The notes under the pieces: model-generated
Told to the model about the DNA's origin: nothing
Seen by the model: only the letters and a program-made list of their open reading frames with translations
Database searches by the model: none
NCBI GenBank assembly: GCA_003279455.1
Contig: QCHU01000011.1
Coordinates: 1 to 37,492, forward strand
Origin: Prochlorococcus sp. AG-402-G19
GTDB lineage: Bacteria; Cyanobacteriota; Cyanobacteriia; PCC-6307; Cyanobiaceae
Direction of reading: 5' to 3'
Length of the DNA: 37,492 nt
Position numbers and translations under genes: made by a program
Part shown: positions 17,899 through 26,908 of the stretch, in pieces
Layout of the letters: the number at the start of each line of letters is the position of its first letter
How positions within the stretch are numbered: position 1 is the first letter of the stretch

Positions 17899-18422
17899 CC
17901 CCTCTCCTCAAGTTCAGCTTCAATTCCAGATTGTATCCTGTCAAACTCTTCTCCTTCAACAAGTTGTATTTCACCTTGTTCTAGTTTCCCAACTATGAAG
18001 AAAGGATCAAGAGGTATGTATAGTCCATATTCATTGTTATCTACTCTAAAATTCACAAGAAGTTCATAAGTTTCTGACTCTTCATCAATGTCTTCTTCTT
18101 CAATTTCCTCTGGTTCGGGCTCATCTAATTCACCTGAGACTGTAAGAGTGATAGCTGAGCGAACAAGTCTAAGATCATGTTCTTGAAGTACAACGTCAGC
18201 CACCTCGAGTATTGGTTCATTCTTTTCAATTGTATCGATAAGCTTTGGATCTTGATCATCAATTAATTGAAAAAGAGATACGGGAGTGTCTACAGGTGTT
18301 AAAAGGGCATATTCATTACCTTCTAGAGGAACTACTTGTTCAAGAAAACATAAGAGATCCGAACCTTGAGAATCTTTAACTAAAAGTGTAGGTACTTCTT
18401 CGTTTTTATTTGTTAATGACAT
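17886..18422 (-). CDS. DUF3727 family protein
   Basis: The 178-residue acidic protein matches the cyanobacterial and plastid DUF3727 family. An N-terminal DUF1292-like part (PTLLVKDSQGSDLLCFLEQVVPLEGNEYALLTPVDTPV) is followed by a very acidic linker (DEPEPEEIEEEDIDEESE) and a second, related beta-rich part (YELLVNFRVDNNEYGLYIPLDP). No membrane segment is present. It follows ruvX on the same strand, a neighbour relation that recalls the ruvX/DUF1292 pair of Firmicutes. Its 3' end contains the ribosome-binding site proposed for the next gene. Function is unknown. Confidence 0.88.
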   Translation of the reverse strand: MSLTNKNEEVPTLLVKDSQGSDLLCFLEQVVPLEGNEYALLTPVDTPVSLFQLIDDQDPKLIDTIEKNEPILEVADVVLQEHDLRLVRSAITLTVSGELDEPEPEEIEEEDIDEESETYELLVNFRVDNNEYGLYIPLDPFFIVGKLEQGEIQLVEGEEFDRIQSGIEAELEERGLSE

Positions 18423-18485
18423 AGGTGAGTTTTATTAGTCAGTATCTAGTTTTATTTGATAATGTTTTTACATCATATTCAAAAT

Positions 18486-18920
18486 TTAATTTGAGTCATC
18501 TAGATCAGGTCCCTCAATAAGCCATTGTTGTAAAAGTATAGCGGCAGAAGCACTGTCAATTCTCCCAGTCTTATCACGTTTTATAGAGAATTTCTCTTTA
18601 GCCTCGACGGTTGAACAATGTTCATTGACAAAAGCCACAGGAAGTTTTAGGCATTTAGCTAACTTAATCCCATATTTCTTACATCGAAAAGATTGATTAG
18701 TTTCTTTGCCGTGCATATCAAGAGGATTCCCAATAACGAGACCTTCAACTTTTCGGTTAGAGCATATCTTCGAGAATTCTTTAAGATCTTCATCAAAGCT
18801 TCTTCTAAAAATTGCAGGGAGATGAGTTATTGATATCCCAAGTGAATCACAACCTGCGATACCTATTCTTTTGTTTCCAATATCAAGACTTAAAACAGAA
18901 CAAGGATTTGGTTGAATCAT
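18486..18920 (-). CDS. ruvX: Holliday junction resolvase-like RuvX/YqgF
   Basis: This RNase H-fold nuclease family acts in pre-16S rRNA 5'-end maturation and possibly on Holliday junctions. The 144 residues have the first acidic motif [15 protein letters not shown] (10-24), then [10 protein letters not shown] (about 79-88), FVNEHCST (95-102) and [13 protein letters not shown] near the C-terminus. All expected acidic residues (D12, E99, D121 approximately) are present. The ATG overlaps the stop of the upstream gene by four bases. Confidence 0.93.
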   Translation of the reverse strand: MIQPNPCSVLSLDIGNKRIGIAGCDSLGISITHLPAIFRRSFDEDLKEFSKICSNRKVEGLVIGNPLDMHGKETNQSFRCKKYGIKLAKCLKLPVAFVNEHCSTVEAKEKFSIKRDKTGRIDSASAAILLQQWLIEGPDLDDSN

Positions 18921-19954
18921 TTGTTTTTTCCAATTTGAATAGTTGATGGTAGTTCAGGTTGTTGTTGTAAATTTCCAACAAGGCTATTTATTAGCTCAGC
19001 TTCTAGTGACTTTAATTTATATCCATTTTGTCTCTTCCATACGCTTCTTCCTAAAAGGACTCGCTCTTCTGCTATTTCCCAATTACTTCTGCTTAAAATT
19101 TCAATTAATCTTTTATCTTCACTTGTTGTTTCTATGTAACATTTATTTTTTCCAATTTTTATATTATTAATTCTATTTGGAATTGATTCGTTGAGTCTTT
19201 CATCCCATGCCAAGCCTCTAATTAATTCTAAGGTATATTTATATTGAGGGCAAACAGATGGTATTAAACCCGCAATAACATTATTTTCTTTAGACTTAAT
19301 AACACCAGTTAATGTATTCCTTTTTTCATAAATATCATGCCATTGCCTATCAAAAATTGAACGAAAGTTTATCGACTCTCTGGCTTGTTCAAGTCTCCAT
19401 ATTTGTTGACTATTCTCTTCAGTTAATTTTTCCCAGATAAAATTATCTTTAGTTTCTTTTTTTTTGTGATTATTACTTTCTTTTTTCTTCCAATAATTTA
19501 TTATTCTTAGAGGTTGGAATCCAGATTGTCTTATTATTGATAGATTCTGATTGTCACTTGTATTTATAGAAATTAAAAAACTTCGAGTATTAATATTGCT
19601 TTTATAGAGAACTTGTCTTAATAAATTCTGTAATAAGTTGTAACGGCTAAATGATATTGATTCTCCGATAAAATATGGTTCTGAAATAGACCAACATGTA
19701 CCTCTTCGGTTGATAGGAGTGGCTAAAATATATGCAATTATATTGTTTCTTTCAATTGCTACAAAACATGTTGAATTTCTAGTTGGAATTATGTTTGTAA
19801 GGTTTGTTTCTAATAAAGAAAACCATTTTTTGCACAATAGTATTTGAAATACTCCGAGGTACTTAGAATTATTTTCTGATTTAAGCATTGATAAATGCTT
19901 GAGCTGAAGTGGCTCTATAAGTAAGTCTGAAGGTAAAGCTTCATTTTTTTGCAT
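18917..19954 (-). CDS. GNAT-like conserved cyanobacterial protein
   Basis: The 345-residue protein appears to contain two degenerate acetyltransferase (GNAT) folds. The first half has [17 protein letters not shown], typical of GNAT strands, and [21 protein letters not shown], which matches the C-terminal GNAT signature with its LGF-like turn. The second half repeats the pattern ([37 protein letters not shown]). The acetyl-CoA loop Q/RxxGxG/A is not obvious, so activity is uncertain. The 3' end overlaps ruvX by four bases. It resembles conserved cyanobacterial proteins of unknown role. Confidence 0.8.
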   Translation of the reverse strand: MQKNEALPSDLLIEPLQLKHLSMLKSENNSKYLGVFQILLCKKWFSLLETNLTNIIPTRNSTCFVAIERNNIIAYILATPINRRGTCWSISEPYFIGESISFSRYNLLQNLLRQVLYKSNINTRSFLISINTSDNQNLSIIRQSGFQPLRIINYWKKKESNNHKKKETKDNFIWEKLTEENSQQIWRLEQARESINFRSIFDRQWHDIYEKRNTLTGVIKSKENNVIAGLIPSVCPQYKYTLELIRGLAWDERLNESIPNRINNIKIGKNKCYIETTSEDKRLIEILSRSNWEIAEERVLLGRSVWKRQNGYKLKSLEAELINSLVGNLQQQPELPSTIQIGKNK

Positions 19955-19974
19955 CTAACTATTTTATTATATTT

Positions 19975-21141
19975 TTAATTATCATGTGACTTTGAAATTA
20001 TCTTATCTGTTCTAATCAGTACTATTGGTGTTTGTTGGTTAGCATTTCCAGCAGGGTTTGATGTTAGTGCTTTTTTAATTATTCTAGTATTTTCAATTTT
20101 ATTTGTTGACAAGATTTTAACTCTTCCTAGATCATTTACATCTACAACAGCCACATCAATGTTTAATTGTTTTGATGCTTCCATACAAAAGTTCTTTGTG
20201 TTTTCAGGTCCTAAAACTATACATTTATCATAGGGTGGTGTTGTACCAGTAATATCATCAATCAATCTTGCTTGTTCTCCTGCTAAACGATAAAACATCC
20301 CTTTAACCCCAAAAAGTTTTAATATTCCTCCTATTAACCATGCAATTATTATCCGAGTTGGACTAGATATATTTATAAGGGTTTGCATCCCACATGCACT
20401 TGCTAAGCTGCTAGTTGGATGAAATCCTCTGCAAAGTAACCTTGAAAGCGGACTTGCATTTACGTTCCTATAGTCTATATATTTTCCTTGCATAATCGCT
20501 AAGGGCGATTCTCCAATTGTAAGAATATCTGTAGGTAGGTGATTTATAGGTAAATAGTATTTTAATATGCTAATAGGATCATCCAAAGTACCAAGTAGAT
20601 GAGTTTTAATTGGATCAACTAAATTACTATTAGAGGAAATTTCTTTATTTGCCTCTATATAATTAGGTAAGACGAAACCATCAAATTTTTTAAAAAAACC
20701 GAATGGTCCATAATTCCCCCATTCAATATCTATCCATAAACATTTTAGATTATTTATTGCAGAATCCTCAATCTTAAATTCAACTTCAATTTTGATAAAT
20801 GTTGATTTTTGACTTTTTATTATATATGCAGACCAGTAGTCATTTTTTTGTTCGTTTTCTGCATCAGGGTGAAAAGGTTTGATGTTTGTATTAATCTTTA
20901 CTATCTCATCTTTTGATATGCCTATTAACTGAGGATTAACGTTTAAATAAGGAATCATAACCTCCATTCTTTTATGTAAATTTTTAATCTCAACCCAAGC
21001 AATATATTTTTGTGTAGAATCTAGATTGATTTTTTTAAATTCCTGGGGTTTTAGAACTAAGGGCGAATTTTGTCTGAAATAATGATTTACTTCAATCAAA
21101 ATAAACGTAATTATTGTGAGAAAAATAGTGCTTGTTAACAT
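19975..21141 (-). CDS. membrane-anchored CofE-like (F420-0:gamma-glutamyl ligase family) protein
   Basis: The 388-residue protein has an N-terminal hydrophobic helix (about 2-20). A middle domain of unknown type is followed by a C-terminal part with hallmarks of the F420 gamma-glutamyl ligase-like proteins found in cyanobacteria: TIGESPLAIMQGKYIDY (about 204-220), LASACGMQTLI, GMFYRLAGEQARLIDDITGT and DVAVVDVNDLGRVKIL, ending in SNPAGNANQQTPIVLIR. In CofE the homologous residues bind GTP and F420-0. Cyanobacteria are not known to make long-tail F420, so the true substrate may differ. The recognition rests on motif recall. The start is ATG. Confidence 0.72.
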   Translation of the reverse strand: MLTSTIFLTIITFILIEVNHYFRQNSPLVLKPQEFKKINLDSTQKYIAWVEIKNLHKRMEVMIPYLNVNPQLIGISKDEIVKINTNIKPFHPDAENEQKNDYWSAYIIKSQKSTFIKIEVEFKIEDSAINNLKCLWIDIEWGNYGPFGFFKKFDGFVLPNYIEANKEISSNSNLVDPIKTHLLGTLDDPISILKYYLPINHLPTDILTIGESPLAIMQGKYIDYRNVNASPLSRLLCRGFHPTSSLASACGMQTLINISSPTRIIIAWLIGGILKLFGVKGMFYRLAGEQARLIDDITGTTPPYDKCIVLGPENTKNFCMEASKQLNIDVAVVDVNDLGRVKILSTNKIENTRIIKKALTSNPAGNANQQTPIVLIRTDKIISKSHDN

Positions 21142-21198
21142 TTTTTAAGAATAATATTTGATAATTTAACTAAAAATCTTTAGTGCTCTTACTGCATT

Positions 21199-21756
21199 TT
21201 AGCTGCCTCTAGGTTTTAAATAACCATCTTTAGAAGGCTCACTATTGTATTCGTTAAAGCTTTTTACTGTTAGATCAAAATCAGGTTTCTTTAAACCTGT
21301 CGCTTTGGTTATTGCATCGTTAATTTCATCGAATGAAACTTGCCCTTCTTCGTCAAGGAGAACATTACCTTTTCCGTCAATAATCACGGTTTGAGGTATC
21401 TTCCCATGCCAGTAGTAACCAGCATCCTTAAAAGTTTTCTGATCATCATTGTCTAACTCGTCAATTGATAGAGGAATTAAATCAACAGATGAGCTCCACA
21501 ATAACTTAATACCTGAAACCACTGGTGCAAATTGTTTACTAACAGCACTATCGTCTAGATAGAAAACTAAAATACTGGTTCTTTCGTTCTTTAATGATTG
21601 TGATAATGTGCTTGGTGGTGGAACTAATGATCCGTTCCCAGCATAAATTGGATATATATTTCCATCATAACTATCAGTGTCCCTCGCAGAATATACTGGA
21701 TTTACAAATAGAAAAAAAAGTATTAGCAGTGAGTAGAATATTCTTAACAAAATCAA
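21199..21756 (-). CDS. thioredoxin-fold thylakoid protein, PSI accumulation factor-like
   Basis: The 185-residue protein has an N-terminal signal or anchor (about 1-23, ending VYSA) and then the pattern YDGNIYPIYAGNGSLVPPPSTL...ILVFYLDDSAVSKQFAPVVS, which matches a cyanobacterial family annotated as thylakoid membrane photosystem I accumulation factor. The fold is thioredoxin-like, including the cis-Pro loop GKIPQTVIIDGKGNVL. The protein contains no cysteine at all, so it cannot do dithiol exchange; a structural or assembly role is likely. The start is TTG at 21756, with a stop three codons upstream, so no ATG start is available. Confidence 0.8.
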   Translation of the reverse strand: MILLRIFYSLLILFFLFVNPVYSARDTDSYDGNIYPIYAGNGSLVPPPSTLSQSLKNERTSILVFYLDDSAVSKQFAPVVSGIKLLWSSSVDLIPLSIDELDNDDQKTFKDAGYYWHGKIPQTVIIDGKGNVLLDEEGQVSFDEINDAITKATGLKKPDFDLTVKSFNEYNSEPSKDGYLKPRGS

Positions 21757-21825
21757 TGTAAATTACTATATTATTTAAATTCTAAAGTCTTAGAGTTTAT
21801 CTAGCTATATTTGTTAATAAATAAA

Positions 21826-23457
21826 TTATCCTTTATATAGGTTCCTCCCCATACCTTGAGCTATACCTCTACCAATTAATCCAATAGATCTTCCAACAAC
21901 TTTTGTGAGGATTAGAACTATTAAATCACCTAAGTATTGAATTATTGCTTGTATTTGTGGAGCTAATGCATCTCTTAATTCTATTATAAATGCTATTTGT
22001 CTTTGGGCCCAGTCTAATTTCCTTAATTCATCATCTCTAGGTTCAAGGATAATAATCTTTTCAATTTTATTATTTTTTACTGTATAATATAATCTTTTGC
22101 TTTCGTACAATCTAACTGGCTTCTTGAATAGGCTTTGAAGTTGATTGTTTGTATTAATATGATTTCTTTTACGTTCAAGTTCTCTTGTTGAAACTAATTC
22201 TTTATTTAGAAAGTACTTACGTAATTCTGGCCATTCAGAACATGAGGATATAATTTCCTCGCTAACTATTTCAGCTGTCCTGAAAATCCAATTTAGAATA
22301 AATGTTTCTAATTGAATAATAGATCGAGGGTCTTCTATTGATAAATACTCTCCATCGATCAGAATCGGCTTATTATTTAATATTGGATCTATTATTAAAG
22401 AAATTGAAGGTAGTTCATCATCAAGTATTCCGAGCTCTGCATTATGTACTAGAAAGTCCGAAATAAAAACGTCAACGCCATTCTTTTGAAGACGATCATA
22501 TGAATCTATGAAATTGCGTAATGTATTAGAGCGTAATTCAGGTGTAATAGATTGTAAAATCTCTTCAAACCCTTCTTTGCGATTATTTTTAGAATCAAGT
22601 TTTTTTATAATAATTGAAAATTCTTGCAAAAGAGTTTTCAAAAGATTATTTCTTTTGCTTTTATTTAATGAATAAAGAGCTACTAGCTCATCCGTAGAAT
22701 TAGTCAGGTCATCTTGAAGTCTCTCCTTTACACGCATATAAATTACATTCCATAACTCATTTGTTGAGGTGTTTTTTATTGTTATATCAGTACTATATTT
22801 GTTAATTAGATTTATATTTATTTTGCTTTTAGTTTTAATTGGAGACTCTATTAATACCTCTAGTGGTCCCCATAACCAGATAATTAATCTCTTTGCGGTT
22901 AATAATTCCCTTCTTCTCCCTATTAAAATTAAAAGATAAAATGTATTTATTGACTTCTTAGCTATCGTATGATCTATTGTGTAAAGATCTTTATTGATTT
23001 GTGATAAACCACTAGTTAACAACCAATGTCCTAATCCATATGAATTAGAAATTGAGTGGGCATTGTAATTCGTTTCATTATTGATTTTAAATACTCTGCC
23101 TCCCCCAAGTAAAATATTGATTGTATCTCTTAAAAGTTCAATAGTGGGATCTTGAATAATTCCTTCACTACCAAAAGTCATCAAATCTGCAGATGATAAT
23201 TTAATACTTTTTGGTATGACAATTAAAATTGGAGATTGATCCCATTTTTCTTTTAACTTGAAAATTTCAAGCTTGATTGAGTTTGAGTGTTCTACTTCTT
23301 CAAGGCAAAATAGAATAAGTTTTGGGAACCCATTTATATCTTTTTTGTCTAGGATTATTTCTATATTATTATCCTGAGATGTTAGCTGCAATGCTAAAGA
23401 CTCGCCAAGCAGTGAAGGCGCTATCATTAAAATTTGTTTTGGTCTTTCTTCGATCAA
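21826..23457 (-). CDS. DUF3685 (Ycf55-like) protein
   Basis: The 543-residue protein resembles the DUF3685/Ycf55 family of cyanobacteria and red-algal plastids. Its N-terminus (ILMIAPSLLGESLALQL...ILFCLEEVEHS...SPILIVIPKS, about 9-85) looks like a degenerate response-regulator receiver domain, without a clear phospho-accepting Asp context. The C-terminal block LDWAQRQIAFIIELRDALAPQIQAIIQYLGDLIVLILTK is the most conserved part and may contact membranes. The start is TTG; ATG at 23427 is an alternative ten codons in. Function is unknown. Confidence 0.82.
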   Translation of the reverse strand: MIEERPKQILMIAPSLLGESLALQLTSQDNNIEIILDKKDINGFPKLILFCLEEVEHSNSIKLEIFKLKEKWDQSPILIVIPKSIKLSSADLMTFGSEGIIQDPTIELLRDTINILLGGGRVFKINNETNYNAHSISNSYGLGHWLLTSGLSQINKDLYTIDHTIAKKSINTFYLLILIGRRRELLTAKRLIIWLWGPLEVLIESPIKTKSKININLINKYSTDITIKNTSTNELWNVIYMRVKERLQDDLTNSTDELVALYSLNKSKRNNLLKTLLQEFSIIIKKLDSKNNRKEGFEEILQSITPELRSNTLRNFIDSYDRLQKNGVDVFISDFLVHNAELGILDDELPSISLIIDPILNNKPILIDGEYLSIEDPRSIIQLETFILNWIFRTAEIVSEEIISSCSEWPELRKYFLNKELVSTRELERKRNHINTNNQLQSLFKKPVRLYESKRLYYTVKNNKIEKIIILEPRDDELRKLDWAQRQIAFIIELRDALAPQIQAIIQYLGDLIVLILTKVVGRSIGLIGRGIAQGMGRNLYKG

Positions 23458-23554
23458 TTTAAATTCTTGAACCTATCCTTTTTAAGATAACTTGATTTAA
23501 GAATACTTCCAGTCCTATCCAATTAATTGAAAGGACCAATCATATTTTTAAATG

Positions 23555-24325
23555 TTAGACAAGAAATTTATCTTTATCATTTATTGAATCTTGATAAAGA
23601 AGATTTTTTAGTGTTAATAATGCCTCTCTTAAATCTACTGAGCCGTCATATAGGGCTCTGCCTACGATTATTCCTTCAATGCCTTCATTTTCTAAATTTG
23701 CAAGGGAAATTAAATCAGCTATTGAACCTATACCTCCTGAGGCAATTACTGGATTAATACTTACATCGGCTATATCACTTAAGGCTTTGATATTTGGTCC
23801 TTTTAGAGTGCCATCAGTTGCAATGTCGGTTGATATGATTGCGGCTAATTCGAGATCGTTAAGTTGTTTGGCTAATTCTAAAGAAGATATTTCGCTTTGT
23901 TTTAACCAACCTCGAGTGGCTACCATTCCATTTTTAGCATCAATCCCTACTGCAACTCTTTTTGGATATTCTTTAGATAGATCTTTAACTAAACTTAGGT
24001 TCTCTATCGCAATTGTCCCTAAAATAATTCTGTCTATTCCGATACCAAATAATTCTTTTGCTCGATTGGCACTCCTAATACCACCACCTAATTGAATGGG
24101 TATAGTAATGGATTTTTTTATTTCTTTTATTGTTCGATCATTTATGGGTTCACCAGTCCTGGCCCCATCAAGATCTACAAGATGTAGTCGTTTTGCTCCC
24201 TGGCTTTCCCATGATTGAGCTTGTTTTACTGGATCACTGTTGAACTTAGTAACTTCATTGTAATTCCCTTGATTGAGCCGAACACATTTTCCATTCAGAA
24301 GATCTATTGCAGGTATGATTTCCAT
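23555..24325 (-). CDS. hisA: phosphoribosylformimino-5-aminoimidazole carboxamide ribotide isomerase
   Basis: HisA catalyses the Amadori isomerisation of ProFAR to PRFAR in histidine synthesis. The 256-residue TIM barrel begins MEIIPAIDLLNGKCVRL with the catalytic Asp at about residue 7. The second catalytic Asp is in STDIATDGT near 130. Phosphate-binding motifs GGGIR (about 79-83) and ASGGIG (about 170-175) are both present. I use ATG 24325; a TTG directly upstream would add one residue. A short, divergent-looking C-terminal tail (about 20 residues) extends beyond the usual end. Confidence 0.96.
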   Translation of the reverse strand: MEIIPAIDLLNGKCVRLNQGNYNEVTKFNSDPVKQAQSWESQGAKRLHLVDLDGARTGEPINDRTIKEIKKSITIPIQLGGGIRSANRAKELFGIGIDRIILGTIAIENLSLVKDLSKEYPKRVAVGIDAKNGMVATRGWLKQSEISSLELAKQLNDLELAAIISTDIATDGTLKGPNIKALSDIADVSINPVIASGGIGSIADLISLANLENEGIEGIIVGRALYDGSVDLREALLTLKNLLYQDSINDKDKFLV

Positions 24326-24418
24326 CAAGAAAAAAATTATTACTATTCATCTAACATCATTTATGTGGCTCTGGGAGATTATCTATAGGCTTTAATATAA
24401 TTTTTTTAATAAAGGATC

Positions 24419-25336
24419 TTGAAAGTTCTTTTTTACGGCGGAACTAGGTTTGTAGGAAAAGCTCTTGTCTCCAGGTTGCTATCAAAAGGACATGAGATAT
24501 TTGTTTTTACACGTGGAAATCTACCAGTACCAAAAAATATAAATCACCTAAAAGGGGATAGGTCAAATGATGAGGATCTAAAAAAACTATCAGGTCATTC
24601 TTTTGATCTTATTATTGACAGCTCTGGACGCAAGTTGGAAGATACACAAAGACTTCTAAAATTTTCTGGCCTTCCTAGTTTTAGATTTGTCTATATAAGC
24701 TCTGCAGGAGTATATGAAAACACACAATTCTTTCCTGTCGTTGAAGAGAGTCCAATAGATCTTGAAAGCCGGCATATAGGTAAAGCAAAAACAGAGTCTT
24801 GGCTTAGGGCTGAAGGTATTCCTTTTACGAGTTTTCGTCCGACATATATTTATGGACCGGGTAACTACAACCCTATTGAAAAATGGTTTTTTGATCGGAT
24901 AACAAATGGCCGATCAATTCCTGTTCCTTTTGATGGTCAAACCATCACGCAATTAGGACATGTTTCAGATTTGGCCGAAGCTATTTCAAAATCTCTTGAG
25001 ACAGATAAAGCGATTAATCAAATATATAATTGTTCAGGAAGTAAGGCCGTAACTTTCAAAGGCTTAATTGAAACAGCAATTTTAGCTACAGGAAATAAAG
25101 TTGCTAATTTTAATTTACGTTCTTTTGATCCTTCAAAAATTGATCCTAAGGCGAGAAAACTTTTTCCTCTAAGATTAACTAATTTTTTTACGAACACTTC
25201 TAAAATAGAAAAAGATTTATCTTGGGAGCCTAAATTTGATTTGTTGAATGGTTTAATTGATAGCTATAAAAATGATTATCTATTATCTAATCATGAAATA
25301 ATTGATTTTAGTTCGGATGAACTTCTTTTTGATTGA
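24419..25336 (+). CDS. CSP41-like atypical SDR (NAD-dependent epimerase family)
   Basis: The 305-residue protein has an extended-SDR Rossmann fold with VLFYGGTRFVGKALV (3-17). It lacks the usual YxxxK active site: the corresponding place reads RHIGKAKTES, a signature of the CSP41 group, whose plastid members bind and cleave RNA and are linked to ribosomes and transcription. A role in RNA metabolism is therefore more likely than sugar epimerisation, by analogy. The start is TTG 24419; an in-frame stop lies three codons upstream, so no other start exists. An AAGGA lies only two bases before it. The 3' end overlaps pgsA on the other strand by 29 bases. Confidence 0.87.
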   Translation: MKVLFYGGTRFVGKALVSRLLSKGHEIFVFTRGNLPVPKNINHLKGDRSNDEDLKKLSGHSFDLIIDSSGRKLEDTQRLLKFSGLPSFRFVYISSAGVYENTQFFPVVEESPIDLESRHIGKAKTESWLRAEGIPFTSFRPTYIYGPGNYNPIEKWFFDRITNGRSIPVPFDGQTITQLGHVSDLAEAISKSLETDKAINQIYNCSGSKAVTFKGLIETAILATGNKVANFNLRSFDPSKIDPKARKLFPLRLTNFFTNTSKIEKDLSWEPKFDLLNGLIDSYKNDYLLSNHEIIDFSSDELLFD

Positions 25337-25880
25337 ACACATATTTTATAGCAGAGCTTAAAGTTAGAAATAATGCTATCCAGAATGATATATAGCCTAT
25401 TTTATTCAAAATATAAATGATATAAGCTGAACCCCAATTTTTTGGCCATAGTAATAGAATTATACTGATAAATTGAAATGTAGTTTTATATTTACCTAGA
25501 ATCGAGGCTGGACCGCCAGAGGGTTTATCAGAACGCCAACTAGTTATTAAGAGTTCTCTAGATATTATTAGCCATATAGTCCATAAGGGGACTATATTCT
25601 CATGGACTAACCATATCATTGGACCAATTAGAAGTATCTTATCTGCTAGAGGATCTAACTTCGCGCCAAAAACAGATTTATGATTATATTTACGTGCAAA
25701 ATAACCGTCAAGAAAATCAGTAAGACACGCTATAATGATTAGAAAAATAAAAATATCATTGCTACCATTTTTCAGTGAAATAATTATTGGTAATCCTAAT
25801 AATATTCGTGAAAATGTCAGTCCATTTATAATAATTGGCCAAGTAATAAAACTTTTTGAATTAATAAATTTTTTGTTCAT
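25308..25880 (-). CDS. pgsA: CDP-diacylglycerol--glycerol-3-phosphate 3-phosphatidyltransferase
   Basis: PgsA makes phosphatidylglycerol phosphate, the precursor of phosphatidylglycerol, an essential thylakoid lipid. The 190-residue protein is an integral membrane protein with about five hydrophobic segments. It contains the CDP-alcohol phosphotransferase motif as DFLDGYFARKYNH...GAKLDPLADK (residues about 55-82), with all expected Asp residues. The start is ATG. The last 29 bases overlap the converging CSP41-like gene. Confidence 0.95.
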   Translation of the reverse strand: MNKKFINSKSFITWPIIINGLTFSRILLGLPIIISLKNGSNDIFIFLIIIACLTDFLDGYFARKYNHKSVFGAKLDPLADKILLIGPMIWLVHENIVPLWTIWLIISRELLITSWRSDKPSGGPASILGKYKTTFQFISIILLLWPKNWGSAYIIYILNKIGYISFWIALFLTLSSAIKYVFNQKEVHPN

Positions 25881-25978
25881 ATTGAATTGATAATTGTGAA
25901 GTAATTTTGTTTAATAATCCTTAAGCATAGCCTATATAGTAACTATTATATTATACTAAGAGTTATTAGACTAAAGTC

Positions 25979-26059
25979 ATGACTACATTTCTCATTTTCA
26001 TGTTTTTCTTATCATTAGTAACAATGGCACTAATTGTAAGGAAATTAGATCAAGAATAA
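25979..26059 (+). CDS. possible 26-residue single-span membrane peptide
   Basis: ATG at 25979 opens a 26-codon frame. It starts MTTFLIFMFFLSLVTMALIV and then turns charged (RKLDQE), the pattern of a one-helix membrane peptide with its C-terminus on the inner side. Photosystem and cytochrome b6f subunits of this size exist, but the sequence matches none I know. A promoter-like TATACT lies about 25 bases upstream. No Shine-Dalgarno is visible. Chance cannot be excluded. Confidence 0.4.
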   Translation: MTTFLIFMFFLSLVTMALIVRKLDQE

Positions 26060-26318
26060 CTTTAATATTTTAATTACTAATAACATTAATATTATGGAAT
26101 ATCTTTTTATAATTTTCTGTTGAATTAGATTCTTATGATTCATTAATTTAGTTTGATGGAATTCATGATTCTAGATTCTTTTTAATATGATCTGTTGGTG
26201 ATCTTTCAAGATTTTTATTGAATGTCCTTTAAATGAAAATCGTTAATTTTGAAAAGAAATAAAAATAATAACTTGAAGTGTTTATATAAGATCATTTGCA
26301 GCTCATCTTTACATAAAT

Positions 26319-26408
26319 TCATCTGATAAAAATAGCAGTGTTTTCGGCAAGCAACTGCTCTCTTGAAAAAAATTGGTCTCTAACCACTAGCTTTCTTGAT
26401 TGAGGCAT
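26319..26408 (-). CDS. possible 29-residue peptide
   Basis: In the GC-richer island of the gap, the minus strand has an ATG frame of 29 codons with a hydrophilic, ordinary-looking composition (MPQSRKLVVRDQFFSREQLL at its start). A plus-strand frame of about 39 codons from TTG 26396 overlaps its start. At most one is likely real, and both may be chance. Confidence 0.2.
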   Translation of the reverse strand: MPQSRKLVVRDQFFSREQLLAENTAIFIR

Positions 26409-26609
26409 GTCTGTTCTTTAAGACATCAGTTAGTAGCTTAAAATATGATCCTGCAAGCTTGATTTTTATGTTCTTCCTTAATGTCCTTGCTATAAGAGAA
26501 GCCTTAAATATCTAGATACTTTTTATTTGAAATATAACTCTTATGTAATTATCAACCATGATGGATTTAAAATTATTACTAATTAATCATACGCTTCTAC
26601 TTTTCTGCA

Positions 26610-26654
26610 GAAATGTATAGATAATCATTTTATTAGTGGTTTTCTATACATTTC
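26610..26654. repeat. 11-bp inverted repeat in the gene-poor gap
   Basis: GAAATGTATAG (26610-26620) and CTATACATTTC (26644-26654) are perfectly complementary across 23 bases. No U-tract follows. It may be part of a non-coding RNA, or a regulatory site about 255 bases upstream of the GNAT gene. Confidence 0.5.
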
Positions 26655-26908
26655 AAATCTGTCGAGAGAGATGATTTGATAATAGTTATTTGTTAATGTG
26701 TATTTTAAATAAGTCTTTAAGATATCTTATACTTATGTGTCTTAAACAATTTTCTTTCTTAATCCATATTCAATATTCTTTAATTCTATCAAGGATCTTT
26801 CTTATTTATATATATTATCTATATTCATAAGCAGATGTTTTTTTGCTCATATTTATAGATTTATTATCTATTTTTATTAGATTGATAATTAATAGAAAAA
26901 TATAATTT

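Larger units (their letters stand above)
25881..26908. other. 1-kb gene-poor AT-rich gap
   Basis: No gene of 60 codons or more fits here. It holds a possible 26-residue membrane peptide (25979-26059), a less AT-rich island around 26339-26480 with short overlapping ORFs on both strands, a 6-bp hairpin (ATGTCT/AGACAT, 26407-26426) and an 11-bp inverted repeat (26610-26654). The remaining DNA is very AT-rich with no recognisable RNA gene. Such a gap is unusual in this compact sequence. A non-coding RNA or the remains of a deleted gene are both possible. Confidence 0.6.

Noticed and set aside
23679-24095. 138-codon plus-strand frame
   Set aside because: It is antisense to hisA, which has clear family motifs.
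26396-26515. 39-codon plus-strand frame in the gene-poor gap
   Set aside because: TTG start without a ribosome-binding site and overlapping the minus-strand small ORF; evidence is too thin to list as a gene.
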